From NCBI GenBank assembly GCA_049999725.1, contig JBNGIS010004247.1, positions 143,517-175,828 on the forward strand: a stretch of DNA of 32,312 bases, written 5' to 3'. A program made the translations under genes and the position numbers. Position 1 is the stretch's first letter. Every line of letters begins with the position of its first letter. The stretch comes from Haplomitrium mnioides. Its lineage: Eukaryota > Marchantiophyta > Haplomitriopsida > Calobryales. A model generated the notes under the pieces. The model did no database searches. It had not been told where the DNA came from and was given only the letters and a program-made list of their open reading frames with translations. Of the stretch, positions 9,425 to 17,717 are shown in pieces.

Positions 9425-10641
9425 GGGTTTATCCAGCCTAAAAACCCAAGCATCCTCCCATAAGTAAAGCATACCCTGATGTGAACTTTCCATCATCTTT
9501 GCTTCCTGCATCAGAGTCACTATATCCGATCAGTGAACTGTTGCTGATCAGTGTGGATTCCAAACATCCACTGTACTCTAGCACATGATCCTTGGAGCCT
9601 TCAAGGTACTTGAAAATTCCTTTCACTGCAAGCCAATGAGTCATCCTTGGGTTGGAGACAAACCTTGACGCAGCTCCCACTGCATAGCATAATTCAGACT
9701 GCCTACTACACTTCAGCCTCCTTTTTGTTCCAGATTCCATCCTTGAATGACCTCATACCAGCTAATGGAGTGTAGACTGCCTTGCAATCTCCCATTCCAC
9801 TCCTTTCAAGAATTTTCCTTATATAGACCTCAATGTGATCTTCCTTGCATGTCCATCCCTTTGAATATGCATCCCAAGAAGATAGTGAATCTATTGTAGG
9901 TCTGTCACCTCCAAATGTCACCTCCACATCCTTGATCATTGTTGATTATTGTTGATTATCACTATGCCATCTACATAGCTGACAGAACTCACAATATTCC
10001 TCCCTCTCTCCATGTGTAAAACATTGTGATCTGCATGACTCCTAAAGTTCTTCTTCTTTGGATGTGTGTCAATCCGCTGGTACCATGCCCTAGATGCTTG
10101 CTTGAGGCCATATATAATGCCTTGTTTTATCTAGACACAAAGCATTCCTTCCTCTCACAACAAATTCTTCTAGCTGCTGCATATAGATCTCTCACTCAAG
10201 ATCTTCATTCAAGAATTCCATCTTGACATCCACTTGAGGTGCTTTCTAGTTCATCATTGCAGCAACAGCCAACAGACACCTGATTGAAGAAAAAAAACTT
10301 TGCAACCAGTGCAAAGGTTCCTGTGTACCCCACCCCAGTCATCTGTGAAAATCCTTTGGCAACCAGCCTTGCCTTGTAATTTTCCACAGCCCATTAACTT
10401 GGTACTTAACCTTGAGTACCCACTTACACCCCATGGTTTTCCTCCCCTTGGGCAACTTGGTTTGGAGTTCAAGTCTGGTTTCATGGAGTGAATCAACTCC
10501 ATAGAAAACCACCTCCCATGCCGGGGTATCCTCCCTGAACGGCGCCTCCTTTGGTGTTACTGGATCATCTCCATGGTCACATTGATTCCCAATATTTCTG
10601 GCACTGCCAGATCCATTGTCACTAGCTGTTTGCTTAGCCAA
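9425..10641 (-). pseudogene. Copia-1 reverse transcriptase with truncated RNase H
   Basis: Reverse transcriptase copies element RNA to DNA. On the minus strand, motifs appear in family order but in shifting frames: LPKGRKTMGCKWVLKVKY (about 10460-10410), NYKARLVAKGFSQMTGVGY (about 10385-10325), YGLKQASRAWY (10113-10081), the polymerase box at 9977-9966 reading YVDG instead of YVDD, then the thumb and connection with RFVSNPRMTHWLAVKGIFKYL (about 9665-9600). RNase H begins with GYSDSDAGSKDDGKFTSGYA (about 9540-9480), lacks the usual Trp, and stops near 9438. The later RNase H Glu and Asp motifs are missing, so the 3' end of pol was deleted up to the polypurine tract. The second catalytic Asp is Gly (codon at 9968-9966). 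Frameshifts lie near 10400, 10210 and 9730. The assignment is secure and the gene is clearly inactive. Confidence 0.88.
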
Positions 10642-11640
10642 CTACAACGTTTGGCACAACGTTCTCTCCTTCCACAAATGTTCTCTCATATATCATTGGT
10701 ACTCCCACTACTGGAATGATTCCTAGCATTGTCTCCAATTTCAGATTTTGTCCTAGATGTGAGGTGCCTGGCACATCACTTGTGTACTTCACCATTATCT
10801 CCTTTCCTTTGGAGATCCCAACCTGCTCCTTTGCCAATTGCAAGTGACCTGCTTGTCAGACCCTCTGACAATCATCAAACACTACTTCTTGACCCCTGAC
10901 TATCTGCTTTGTCTCACAATAGAACAACTTGTACCCATTGCAGTTCTTTCCAATATCTCAAAAACCCACACTTGATGGTTTTTGAATGCAAATTCCCTCA
11001 CAATTCTTGAGGTACAAATGCATATAGCCAAAAATTCTGAGATGTGAAACATCATGCTACATACCTGACCACGCTTCCTCTGGTGTCATATTGCTCACAA
11101 CCTTGGTGTAACGATTCCTGAGTGAGACTATTGTGTTCACAGCCTTACCCCAGAAAATCCTTTGCATGTACATTGCACAGAAAATGCTTCCATGCATTCT
11201 CTATGATCGTCCTATACATCTTTCCTACCACACCATTTTGTGATGGAGAATCCCCTGTTCTGAGTTGTGCTTGATCCTATGCTTTCTTAAATTGATCCAC
11301 ACTCTCTTAGAAAGCTTTCAACCTCTTGGACATATACTCCCTTCCCCATCTGTATGGAGTATCTTCACCATAATTTTCTTGGCCTTTCCTTAGCTCTTAA
11401 AACTATAAAACATAGAAAAGCAATCACTCATGAACTTCACATGTACAAATGATTCTTCATATTAAAAATCAATGAAAAAACAACAACTTTTTTCCTTTGA
11501 TACATTAACTACTAGTCCACAACTCCCACTGTCTGGACAGTCTAGTTCAAACACCATGCCTTTCTACCTCAAGGTGTTCAAACCTTGAGCTCCAAGTATC
11601 CAAGCCTTTCATGCCACAAGTGGCACACTCTATGGATCCT
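10640..11640 (-). pseudogene. Copia-1 integrase remnant
   Basis: The pre-integrase region is seen as LWHERLGYLELK (about 11627-11585), which holds the first zinc-ligand motif. A shortened core follows, with LHTDGEG (about 11365-11345, frame-shifted) and SPSQNGVVGKMYRTIIE (about 11253-11200). In copia integrases the last motif normally reads NGVAERMNRT, where Glu is catalytic. Here the codon at 11225-11223 gives Gly, so the DDE triad is broken. The C-terminal part continues with MTPEEAWSG..VSHLRIFGYMHLYLKN (about 11100-11000), and a hinge stretch is open at 10843-10634. Several frameshifts and stops are present. The stretch between the HHCC region and the second Asp is short, so part of the core is probably deleted. 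Confidence 0.82.
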
Positions 11641-11674
11641 TGACAATCCAGTCTAGGATCCATGCCTTTCTACC

Positions 11675-12550
11675 TCAGACATATTCTATGACATCATCTG
11701 ACTCCTTGAAAGCAATATTGACTTGTGCCTTTGCCTGCTTGTCCTTGCCACCCTTTGCAAGTGTCTTCCATTGATCCTTGCTTTTCTTGGGGCAGTTTCT
11801 TCCATAGTGACCAGGCTTGTCACAATAAAAAAAATTTCCACTTGGTGAGTTACCCCCCTTCTGGGACTTCCCACCTTGGAACTTTTTGGCCTCCTTGCCT
11901 CTTGTGAACAAGGCAGAACTCTGTTCAGATCTACCGAGACGCTCTTTCTTTCTGGTTTCTTCAGCCAAGAGTCTGGTACTTGCTTCATCAAAAGTCAGGG
12001 TCCCCAGGTTGCTCTCCAATGAGTGCAACAAAACATCATATGACTCAGGTAAACTTGCCAGCAAGATTTGTACAAACATCTCCTCCTTGAGACTTGGGTT
12101 GATTGACAACAACTGCTCCACCAGATTCTTGACCTGTGCAGTGTGATCACCTATGCTATTATCTTCTACAAATCTTAAGTTCAAGAGCTTCCTCCACAAG
12201 TATGTGGCAGCAAAAGCCCCTCCTTGCTGATAAGCCTTCCTAAGGCTATTCCACACCTCACATAAAGTAGTGAGGGTCCTCACTTTGGTAAATTGCTTCT
12301 TGCCCAAGCTCACGTATATGAGGATTTGAGCATGCATGTCTGCCTGGATCCACATTGCAATTTCCTCCTTAGTAGCATTCCTCCCACTAGGTTTAGGAAG
12401 TTCACCATTGGCATACCTGCATAATCCTTTCAGCTCAAGGATTAGTTGCATCTTGGCTTTCCAATTTAGAAAATCTGCACCTTCAAATTTTTCAATGGAA
12501 TACATGTTGGAGGTACCCACACTTGCATCCCGCATTGTTAGTGGGCCCAT
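11675..12550 (-). CDS. Copia-1 Gag, 291 aa, intact reading frame
   Basis: This Gag forms the retrotransposon particle and binds element RNA. It is the only long undamaged ORF in the element. The N-terminal segment (residues 16-40, MYSIEKFEGADFLNWKAKMQ) is the conserved start of copia Gags. Residues about 55-200 fit the UBN2 / copia gag-polypeptide fold (EVWNSLRKAY, SLPESYDVLLHSL). A Lys/Gly-rich linker leads to a zinc knuckle at 240-253 (FFYCDKPGHYGRNC) in which the first Cys is Phe, while Cys243, His248 and Cys253 remain. The first ATG is only 5 bases inside the LTR boundary at 12555; Met6 (MRDASVGTSN) is an equally plausible start. Primer-binding-site bases should lie in this gap and overlap the first codons, so the true start may be Met6. 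Protease, which normally follows, is missing. Confidence 0.85.
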   Translation of the reverse strand: MGPLTMRDASVGTSNMYSIEKFEGADFLNWKAKMQLILELKGLCRYANGELPKPSGRNATKEEIAMWIQADMHAQILIYVSLGKKQFTKVRTLTTLCEVWNSLRKAYQQGGAFAATYLWRKLLNLRFVEDNSIGDHTAQVKNLVEQLLSINPSLKEEMFVQILLASLPESYDVLLHSLESNLGTLTFDEASTRLLAEETRKKERLGRSEQSSALFTRGKEAKKFQGGKSQKGGNSPSGNFFYCDKPGHYGRNCPKKSKDQWKTLAKGGKDKQAKAQVNIAFKESDDVIEYV

Positions 12551-12554
12551 AGCA

Positions 12555-13568
12555 TGTTGGAAATATCAAAAAAAAATTGATATTTTGTAGCAACAAAAAT
12601 CCACTTAGATGAGAATCGTGAGAAAAGGGAAGAAGAGAAAATCAACTCGCTGAAGGGGTTTGCCTGACAGCAGAGTCGCGAGCTCCTTCCAAGTACAAAA
12701 AATGCAGGTCAACTTCTAGACACCAAAACGTAGGTTGACTTGTAGATACAAAAACACATGTCTCCTTCAGTCACGAAACACGACCTCCTTCAGAGTGAAA
12801 TGCGACCTCTTTCAGACACGAATGCTCCTTCTTCAGAGCGAAAACATGACCTCCTTCAGATGCAAACACAACCTCCTTCACACATGAGCGCGACCTCCTT
12901 CAGACACGAATACGACCTCCTCCTTCCATACCAAATCGCACCTCCTTGCGATTTATGTCCTATTCACGAATCTCAGCCTTGCCACTTTGAGGGAGGCTTC
13001 ATTTGCAGAAAAAAGGGTCGCCTCTACTTCGCAATGCCACCTTTGGTGAGAAAAACGACTCACCTCATTTTCACGCGAGTCTCCCTTCAAATGCATAGAA
13101 ATTGGTTACAAGAAATGTGGTTTGCAATGAGGATGCGATGAGCATCACTCAAGTCAATTTATATACTCTTTACAATACCAGCAATGTGCTGAGTTTCTAT
13201 GGGCGCCCTATTCAAAATCTATGGGCGCTTGAATCAGTGTAGGTGAAGTAGATTTTTCCATGAGTATGGACAAGAGCTGCACATTCAATTTCGCCTACAC
13301 TCCTATGACTTTTCTGTGTTCTAACTTTTGCAATGGACAAGAATCATTAATGGCCCCTCAAGAGAGTCCAAGTGCTGACACGTGTTACCACCAAGTGCCT
13401 CCACATGGCACTATCCCTAAAACCTTCTCTAAACTAGCTAGGATCCTAAACTAGCTAAACCAAAACATTAACAGGGACATACTTCACTAAGGAATTATGT
13501 TGCAAGAATTCATGAACAAGATCAGGCAATTCCTCAACAACAAATTATGAGGCTGCCAATTTCCAACA
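12555..13568 (-). repeat. Copia-1 5' LTR
   Basis: This 1014-bp LTR is the partner of 8293-9282, with the same TGTTGG..CCAACA ends. On the minus strand it lies upstream of gag, so it would have held the promoter. It contains the CGACCTCCTTCAGACACGAA-type array at about 12766-12950. Many differences from the other LTR are C/T or G/A changes at CG sites, the pattern left by methylation and deamination. Confidence 0.92.
12766..12950 (-). repeat. Short tandem repeats inside the copia-1 5' LTR
   Basis: These are six to eight imperfect units of CGACCTCCTTCAGACACGAA type, matching the array in the 3' LTR. One or two units differ in spacing, which explains part of the LTR length difference (1014 against 990). 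Confidence 0.7.
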
Positions 13569-14742
13569 CAATGTGCTGAGGTTGAGAGGTTAATTGTGAT
13601 GTGCCATTGATGATCTTGTGCGAGGGGAACAACAAGGATTTGAGAGCGTATTCTAATGGCACTTTGATTGAAGCAACTGTACTTGCGTAGGAGGGCTATC
13701 ACGAGTGGAGGTGGACTAGAGGGGTGCCAAGAATCATTGGGTGGGAGGCTCTAGAAGCTTGAGAGATCCAGGTGTATTCATTCTTGAAGGTGGAACAATG
13801 TTTAGAGGTGAATTGATACTTGAAGGAGAAGAGAGTGCAATCAACCTGAAAATCCTTAGAGGCAACCTATAAGGCTCTGGGGTCATCTTTGTTTGTGATT
13901 GCATAGGGGAATCAACCCCAGTAGTGCTAGGAGGGTGTTGCTGGTTAATATTTCAAAGGGACCGAAGGCAAGAGGTGGTTGCGTTAGTGTTTGCCCACTA
14001 CAAAGAAGACCTGGTTGAGGTCTCGAGTAGAGTGGGTTCTAGCAATCGGGAAGACTGTCTTCCAGAGGTGGAAGTTAAAAAGGCCTCTCTCAAGTGTGTG
14101 GAAGTAAATCCAAAACCTTCTAGCGATGGAAGTTTTCAAACTATCTAGAGTGGGTGTGTGAGTGGGTAGGTTGAAGTGCAAAGTGTCGTGGTGGAGATTC
14201 ACGTGGTGTTGGGAGTCACTAACCGAGGGTGCTTTGTACTTTTGTTATGTGAATAGTGTAGATATGTTTAGAAAATCTGTTGTAATAAGTGTGAATGAGT
14301 ATCAGAGACTTTGTAGAGCAGTAGGAAAGTGTGGTAAGGATGTAGCAAGGGTGCTGGAGTAGTTGGCTCATGTATATATTCTGTATAGGAGTTGTATTGA
14401 GCTCATAGGAGTAGTGTTGTAATTACTTTCCCCTTTTGGGGTAGTGTATATATGAAAGTTTGAAACCAGATCCCTAGCAAGAATGGTTGGCCACTAGAAA
14501 AACAGATCTGAGTAGAACTAATTTTGGCTTGGGGTTGTGGTTGAAGAAGAGGAGTTGGAGCTACGGTTCTTGGGGTTTGGTGTTGAGTGAGCACACCACT
14601 AGGCAATGCATAGCAACTAGCACGTAGAAAGGATAAATACGATTCTAGGTCCATCTTATAAAAGACCCGTTAAACTTTGTGTCATTCTTTTTTCTTTGAA
14701 ATTCCACTTTTGAGAGTGAAAGCTGAGGAGAAGAGCGTGACA
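13569..14742 (+). repeat. Gypsy LTR-B, right part, after the copia-1 insertion
   Basis: Continues the LTR interrupted at 8292. It shares ordered blocks with LTR-A (3270-4110) and LTR-C (14831-15947): GAGTGGAGGTGGACTA, GGAGGCTCTAGA, GAGGTGGAAGTTAAA and AACTATCTAGAGTGGGTGTGTGA. Near the 3' end are a TATA-like box (14447-14455), a TATAAAAGACCC block (about 14659) and a terminal TGACA (14738-14742) that pairs with the TGTCA seen at the start of LTR-A. Small frames inside it, such as 13924-14148, are non-coding. Confidence 0.7.
14447..14455 (+). promoter_or_regulatory. TATA-like box in LTR-B
   Basis: TATATATGA is preceded by GTAGTG. The same GTAGTG plus TATATATAA stands at the matching place in LTR-C, 280-295 bases before the TGACA terminus in both. 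Conservation between diverged copies favours a core promoter. A second candidate, TATAAAAGACCC near 14659, is also conserved in LTR-C as ATAAAAGAGCCC. Confidence 0.5.
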
Positions 14743-14830
14743 AGAAAGCACAAGAACTTCCAAGTATGAGTTAGGATGGAAAGCAAGAAAGGGGGAAAAC
14801 GAGCATTGGGTTTAGATTTCCTTGCTTAAA

Positions 14831-15947
14831 GGTTTGAGAGGTTGATTGTCTTGTGCAAGGAATGAAGCAAGCTTTAGGGGAGAGAGTTTTGGTGACACTT
14901 CATTTGAAGCGGGTGTACTTGAAGTGGACTATCAAGAGTGGAGGTGGACTAAAGAGGTGCTGAGAGTTGTTGGGCAGGAGGCTCTAGAGGCTAAAGCTAT
15001 TTGGGTGGACTCATTTTTGAAGATAACCAGCATTCAAATGTGAATCGATACTTGGAGTAGAGGAGAATTCTTTTAGCTTGTATTTCGTGAGAGGTATCCA
15101 AGAGCGGGTTCTTGGTGTCGTCTACACATTAGTTTGTGCAAAACATTGATTCAAAGAGCACTAGGAGAGTACTATTGGTTCAACACTTAAGCAAAGCCAG
15201 GAGAGAAGTGACTTTGTTAGTGCTTGCACACTTCGAAGAGGATCCAGCCAAGGCTTTAGGTGGAAAGCATTGGCCAACAATTCAAAGGGTTGTCTTTGAG
15301 AGGTGGAAATTAAAGAAGACTTCTAGCGATGAAAGTAGATAGGCTGTCTAGATAGGGTGTGAGCGGGGAAGGAATTGTGGAAGTGTCATGGAGTGGCTTT
15401 GGTGGTGTTGAAGTGTTTGCTGAGAATCGACAACTTGTAATTTCCAATGTATTGTATTTGTAGATATTTAGTAGAGATTCTGCAGAGTAGAAAGAATTGT
15501 TGTTAGGGGTAGAGAGAGGATGGTAGAGCGCCTATCCTTGTTAGACTTTCAGACAATAGAAGCATGCATTGAACTTTTAGTTGTTTGAATTATAGGCTTT
15601 GCGGGAGAGGGGGAGTTCACTAGTTCAACGGAGTTGTATTCATCTCTCTTCGCGGTAGTGTATATATAATGTCTTGAAACGAGCTCATAAGCAAGAAGTA
15701 TTGGCATGCTTCAAAGATGGATCAAGGTGGGTCTGATTTGGCTGGGTGTTGTAGGTGAAGAAGAATGCATGTGTATTGGGGGTGTTGTTGAATATGTGAG
15801 TTGTAGAGTGATCGTAGGTCTATTAATATGCAAAAGTGATAATAACAATTATGGTGTTGTCCCATAAAAGAGCCCTATAATCCTCTGTCACGGCTTCTCT
15901 TCGAAACTGCATCTTTGGGTGTTAAGGCATGAGAGAGGGGTGTGACA
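14831..15947 (+). repeat. Gypsy LTR-C, 5'-truncated copy
   Basis: Begins at TTTGAGAGGTTGATTG, matching LTR-B near 13578, and ends at TGACA (15943-15947). It lies in the same orientation as LTR-B, 88 bases after the LTR-B end. It lacks the upstream tandem-repeat part of the LTR. A gag of the same family follows at about 16.1 kb, so LTR-C behaves as the 5' LTR of the second gag copy. Confidence 0.68.
15661..15669 (+). promoter_or_regulatory. TATA-like box in LTR-C
   Basis: TATATATAA follows GTAGTG, the same context as in LTR-B, about 285 bases before the LTR end. It is the most plausible core promoter for the three-knuckle gypsy family, though the downstream ATAAAAGAGCCC block is an alternative. 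Confidence 0.5.
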
Positions 15948-16130
15948 TAGATTTTTTAGCGCCAAAATAAGGGTCAGGGTTTGAAAGAGCCTCAGATCTA
16001 CCTAGAACTAGAATATCGTCTTGCGCAAAGAAGGTTGTTAAGATTGGTTGGCATATGGATTGAGAAATTGAAGCAGGTAGAATTTTATCATGTGCCAAGT
16101 TAACATTGCACTAAACCAGAAAGTGTTAGG
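15948..16130 (+). other. Leader after LTR-C with possible decayed primer-binding site
   Basis: The bases right after the TGACA terminus should hold the tRNA primer-binding site. TTAGCGCCAAAA at about 15956 resembles a TGGCGCC-type site with one change, but the match is short and the first bases do not fit, so I would not name the tRNA. The rest is leader-like with no feature. Confidence 0.3.
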
Positions 16131-17545
16131 AGGTGAGACAAAGTTTGGAAAAGGTCATTGAATTGTCAGCAGAATTGTCCCCTCTTAAGATTGTGATGGC
16201 CAACCTAGTAACCATTGAGGGTTGCATGTTAGATTCAAGTACACGTCCTTACAAATACAACCCAAAGATGACCTTGATGCATGCGGGGATGATCCAAAAA
16301 ACACTACTTTGGCTGATGAGAAGATCAATGTGAAAAAGGGTATCCTTTTGACGGTATTGAAAGGAGAGGGACAACCTAAGTATAGCGACTTGCCAGATAA
16401 TATCAAGAGGGGTGGGGAGCCTTCAAGATTGCATTCATGTACGAATTTTGGAAAATTAGAGAGTAGAAAGAGGCTTTAATCAAGATGGGACACCTCTGAA
16501 TGAAGAAGAAGGATTTGGTGAGGAGGTTCTTTGAAAAATTCAAGAAAGTAGCAAGGAAGTTGAATCCCCCATGCATCAATGGATTGTTGACCTTATGGAA
16601 ACTTGTAGCCTTCCTCTAGAAGATAGGAACATGGGTGAGACAAACTTACCCTCAGACCTTGGAAGCTGCTATAAGCGTAGCCCAATCTCATGTCAAAGTT
16701 GCAATCACTAGCTCGCGAAGAAAGTCAAGAGCTATGTATGAGCGGGAGGACTCCTCTCATGATTCATGTAGCGAGAAGTGAGAGGAGAGCTCTGCCTCCA
16801 CATTGGAAACTAGGATAGCAATAGCTTTGATGGAGATAGATCTTCACGAAGAAGAAGAAGGGGCAACAAAAAAGGAAGGATATCAAGGACTGGAAGGATG
16901 ACAGTCCCACCACCTCCAAGATAGAAAAAAGAACATATCAAAGAAAGATCTGGACCATGAGCTTGAACCTTAACCCTGCACAAAGAAAAGAGGCAAAAAT
17001 CTGCTTGAGGAATTGAGCACAACGATGAAGGCTGGAAATATACTCCTTGCAAGGATCAAGACAAAAGGTGCCGCTGCCAACTAGACGAGTGGGAGTCTAG
17101 TGCATAAAGTGCAACAAGCACAACCACTCTCCTCAAGAGTGCCCTACGAAATCCCAAGCTATTCACTATGTGAGAGAAGTGGTCCATGAATACATGCATG
17201 AAGCAGTGGAGTCTATGCAAAAAGAGGCCCATGAAACTATGTACCTGATCAACATTCGACCCCGTACCTTGATGGTAAAATATGCAGGAGTAGAAGTAGG
17301 GCAATCCAGTGGTTGGGCTGTCAATAGGCTACCCAGAACAACCATCATGGTATTCTAGAATTGCGGCCAACGAGGTAACATCTCTCCAAATTTTCCCGAG
17401 TCTCGGAAGCAAAATCATGGGCAAGTGAATGCACTTTGTTTCTAGTGCAAGAAGGAGCGGCAAATAGTTGTGAATTTCCCGCTCAACTTGAAGCCAAAAG
17501 TAGCCTTGACTGTATGTGTGAATCTCCCACCTCAAGCAGGGTGAT
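16131..17545 (+). pseudogene. Gypsy Gag remnant, copy 2, three CCHC zinc knuckles
   Basis: Same family as 4480-5347 but with more of the N-terminal half. Around 16640-16720 it reads YPQTLEAAISVAQSHVKVAI, the usual end of a gypsy gag domain (TLEEAI..A). An Asp/Glu/Lys-rich linker follows, then three knuckles in one frame. K1 is at 17101-17142 (CIKCNKHNHSPQEC, all ligands intact). K2 is at 17353-17394 (F*NCGQRGNISPNF: first Cys, His and last Cys lost). K3 is at 17437-17478 (CF*CKKERQIVVNF: His and last Cys lost). Start-to-start spacing is 252 and 84 bases. Open stretches at 16133-16333 and 16222-16479 are parts of the gag body in two frames. Similarity to copy 1 ends near 17540, just before an unrelated 31-bp tandem repeat, so the element is truncated there and no pol follows. 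Confidence 0.78.
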
Positions 17546-17574
17546 AGAGCATAGAAGACAAAGAAAGGAAGCTA

Positions 17575-17717
17575 GTTGGATCCACATCAATGCATCTTCA
17601 ATGGAATTAGATATACATCAAACCATCTTCAATTGAATAGGATCTACATTGAAGTATCTTTAATTGAACTAGATCTACATTGACATATCTTTAATTGAAC
17701 TAGATCTACATTGGCGT
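17575..17717 (+). repeat. 31-bp tandem repeat, about 4.6 units
   Basis: Full units start at 17594, 17625, 17656 and 17687, period exactly 31. A partial unit precedes them (17575-17593). Consensus core: ATCTTTAATTGAACTAGATC followed by TACATTGACAT. The last two full units are almost identical and the first is most diverged. The array marks the point where gag copy 2 stops. Confidence 0.92.

Larger units (their letters stand above)
8293..13568 (-). mobile_element. Copia-1: Ty1/copia element, minus strand, about 5.3 kb
   Basis: Two direct LTRs (8293-9282 and 12555-13568) begin TGTTGGAAAT and end TTTCCAACA, a perfect inverted terminus. Read on the minus strand the order is 5' LTR (12555-13568), gag (12550-11675), integrase remnant, reverse transcriptase remnant, truncated RNase H, polypurine tract, 3' LTR (8293-9282). 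Flanking pentamers are CAATA at 8288-8292 and CAATG at 13569-13573, a target-site duplication with one mismatch. The gag-IN-RT-RH order is diagnostic of copia. The element is dead: retropepsin is missing, integrase and RT catalytic residues are changed, and RNase H is cut short. In a 92-base stretch compared by eye (about 8330-8430 against 12600-12690) the LTRs differ at roughly 8 positions, which indicates an old insertion. Confidence 0.93.

Noticed and set aside
17575-17717. 31-bp repeats as a CRISPR array
   Set aside because: Units abut with no spacers, there are no cas genes, and the context is a eukaryotic retrotransposon.
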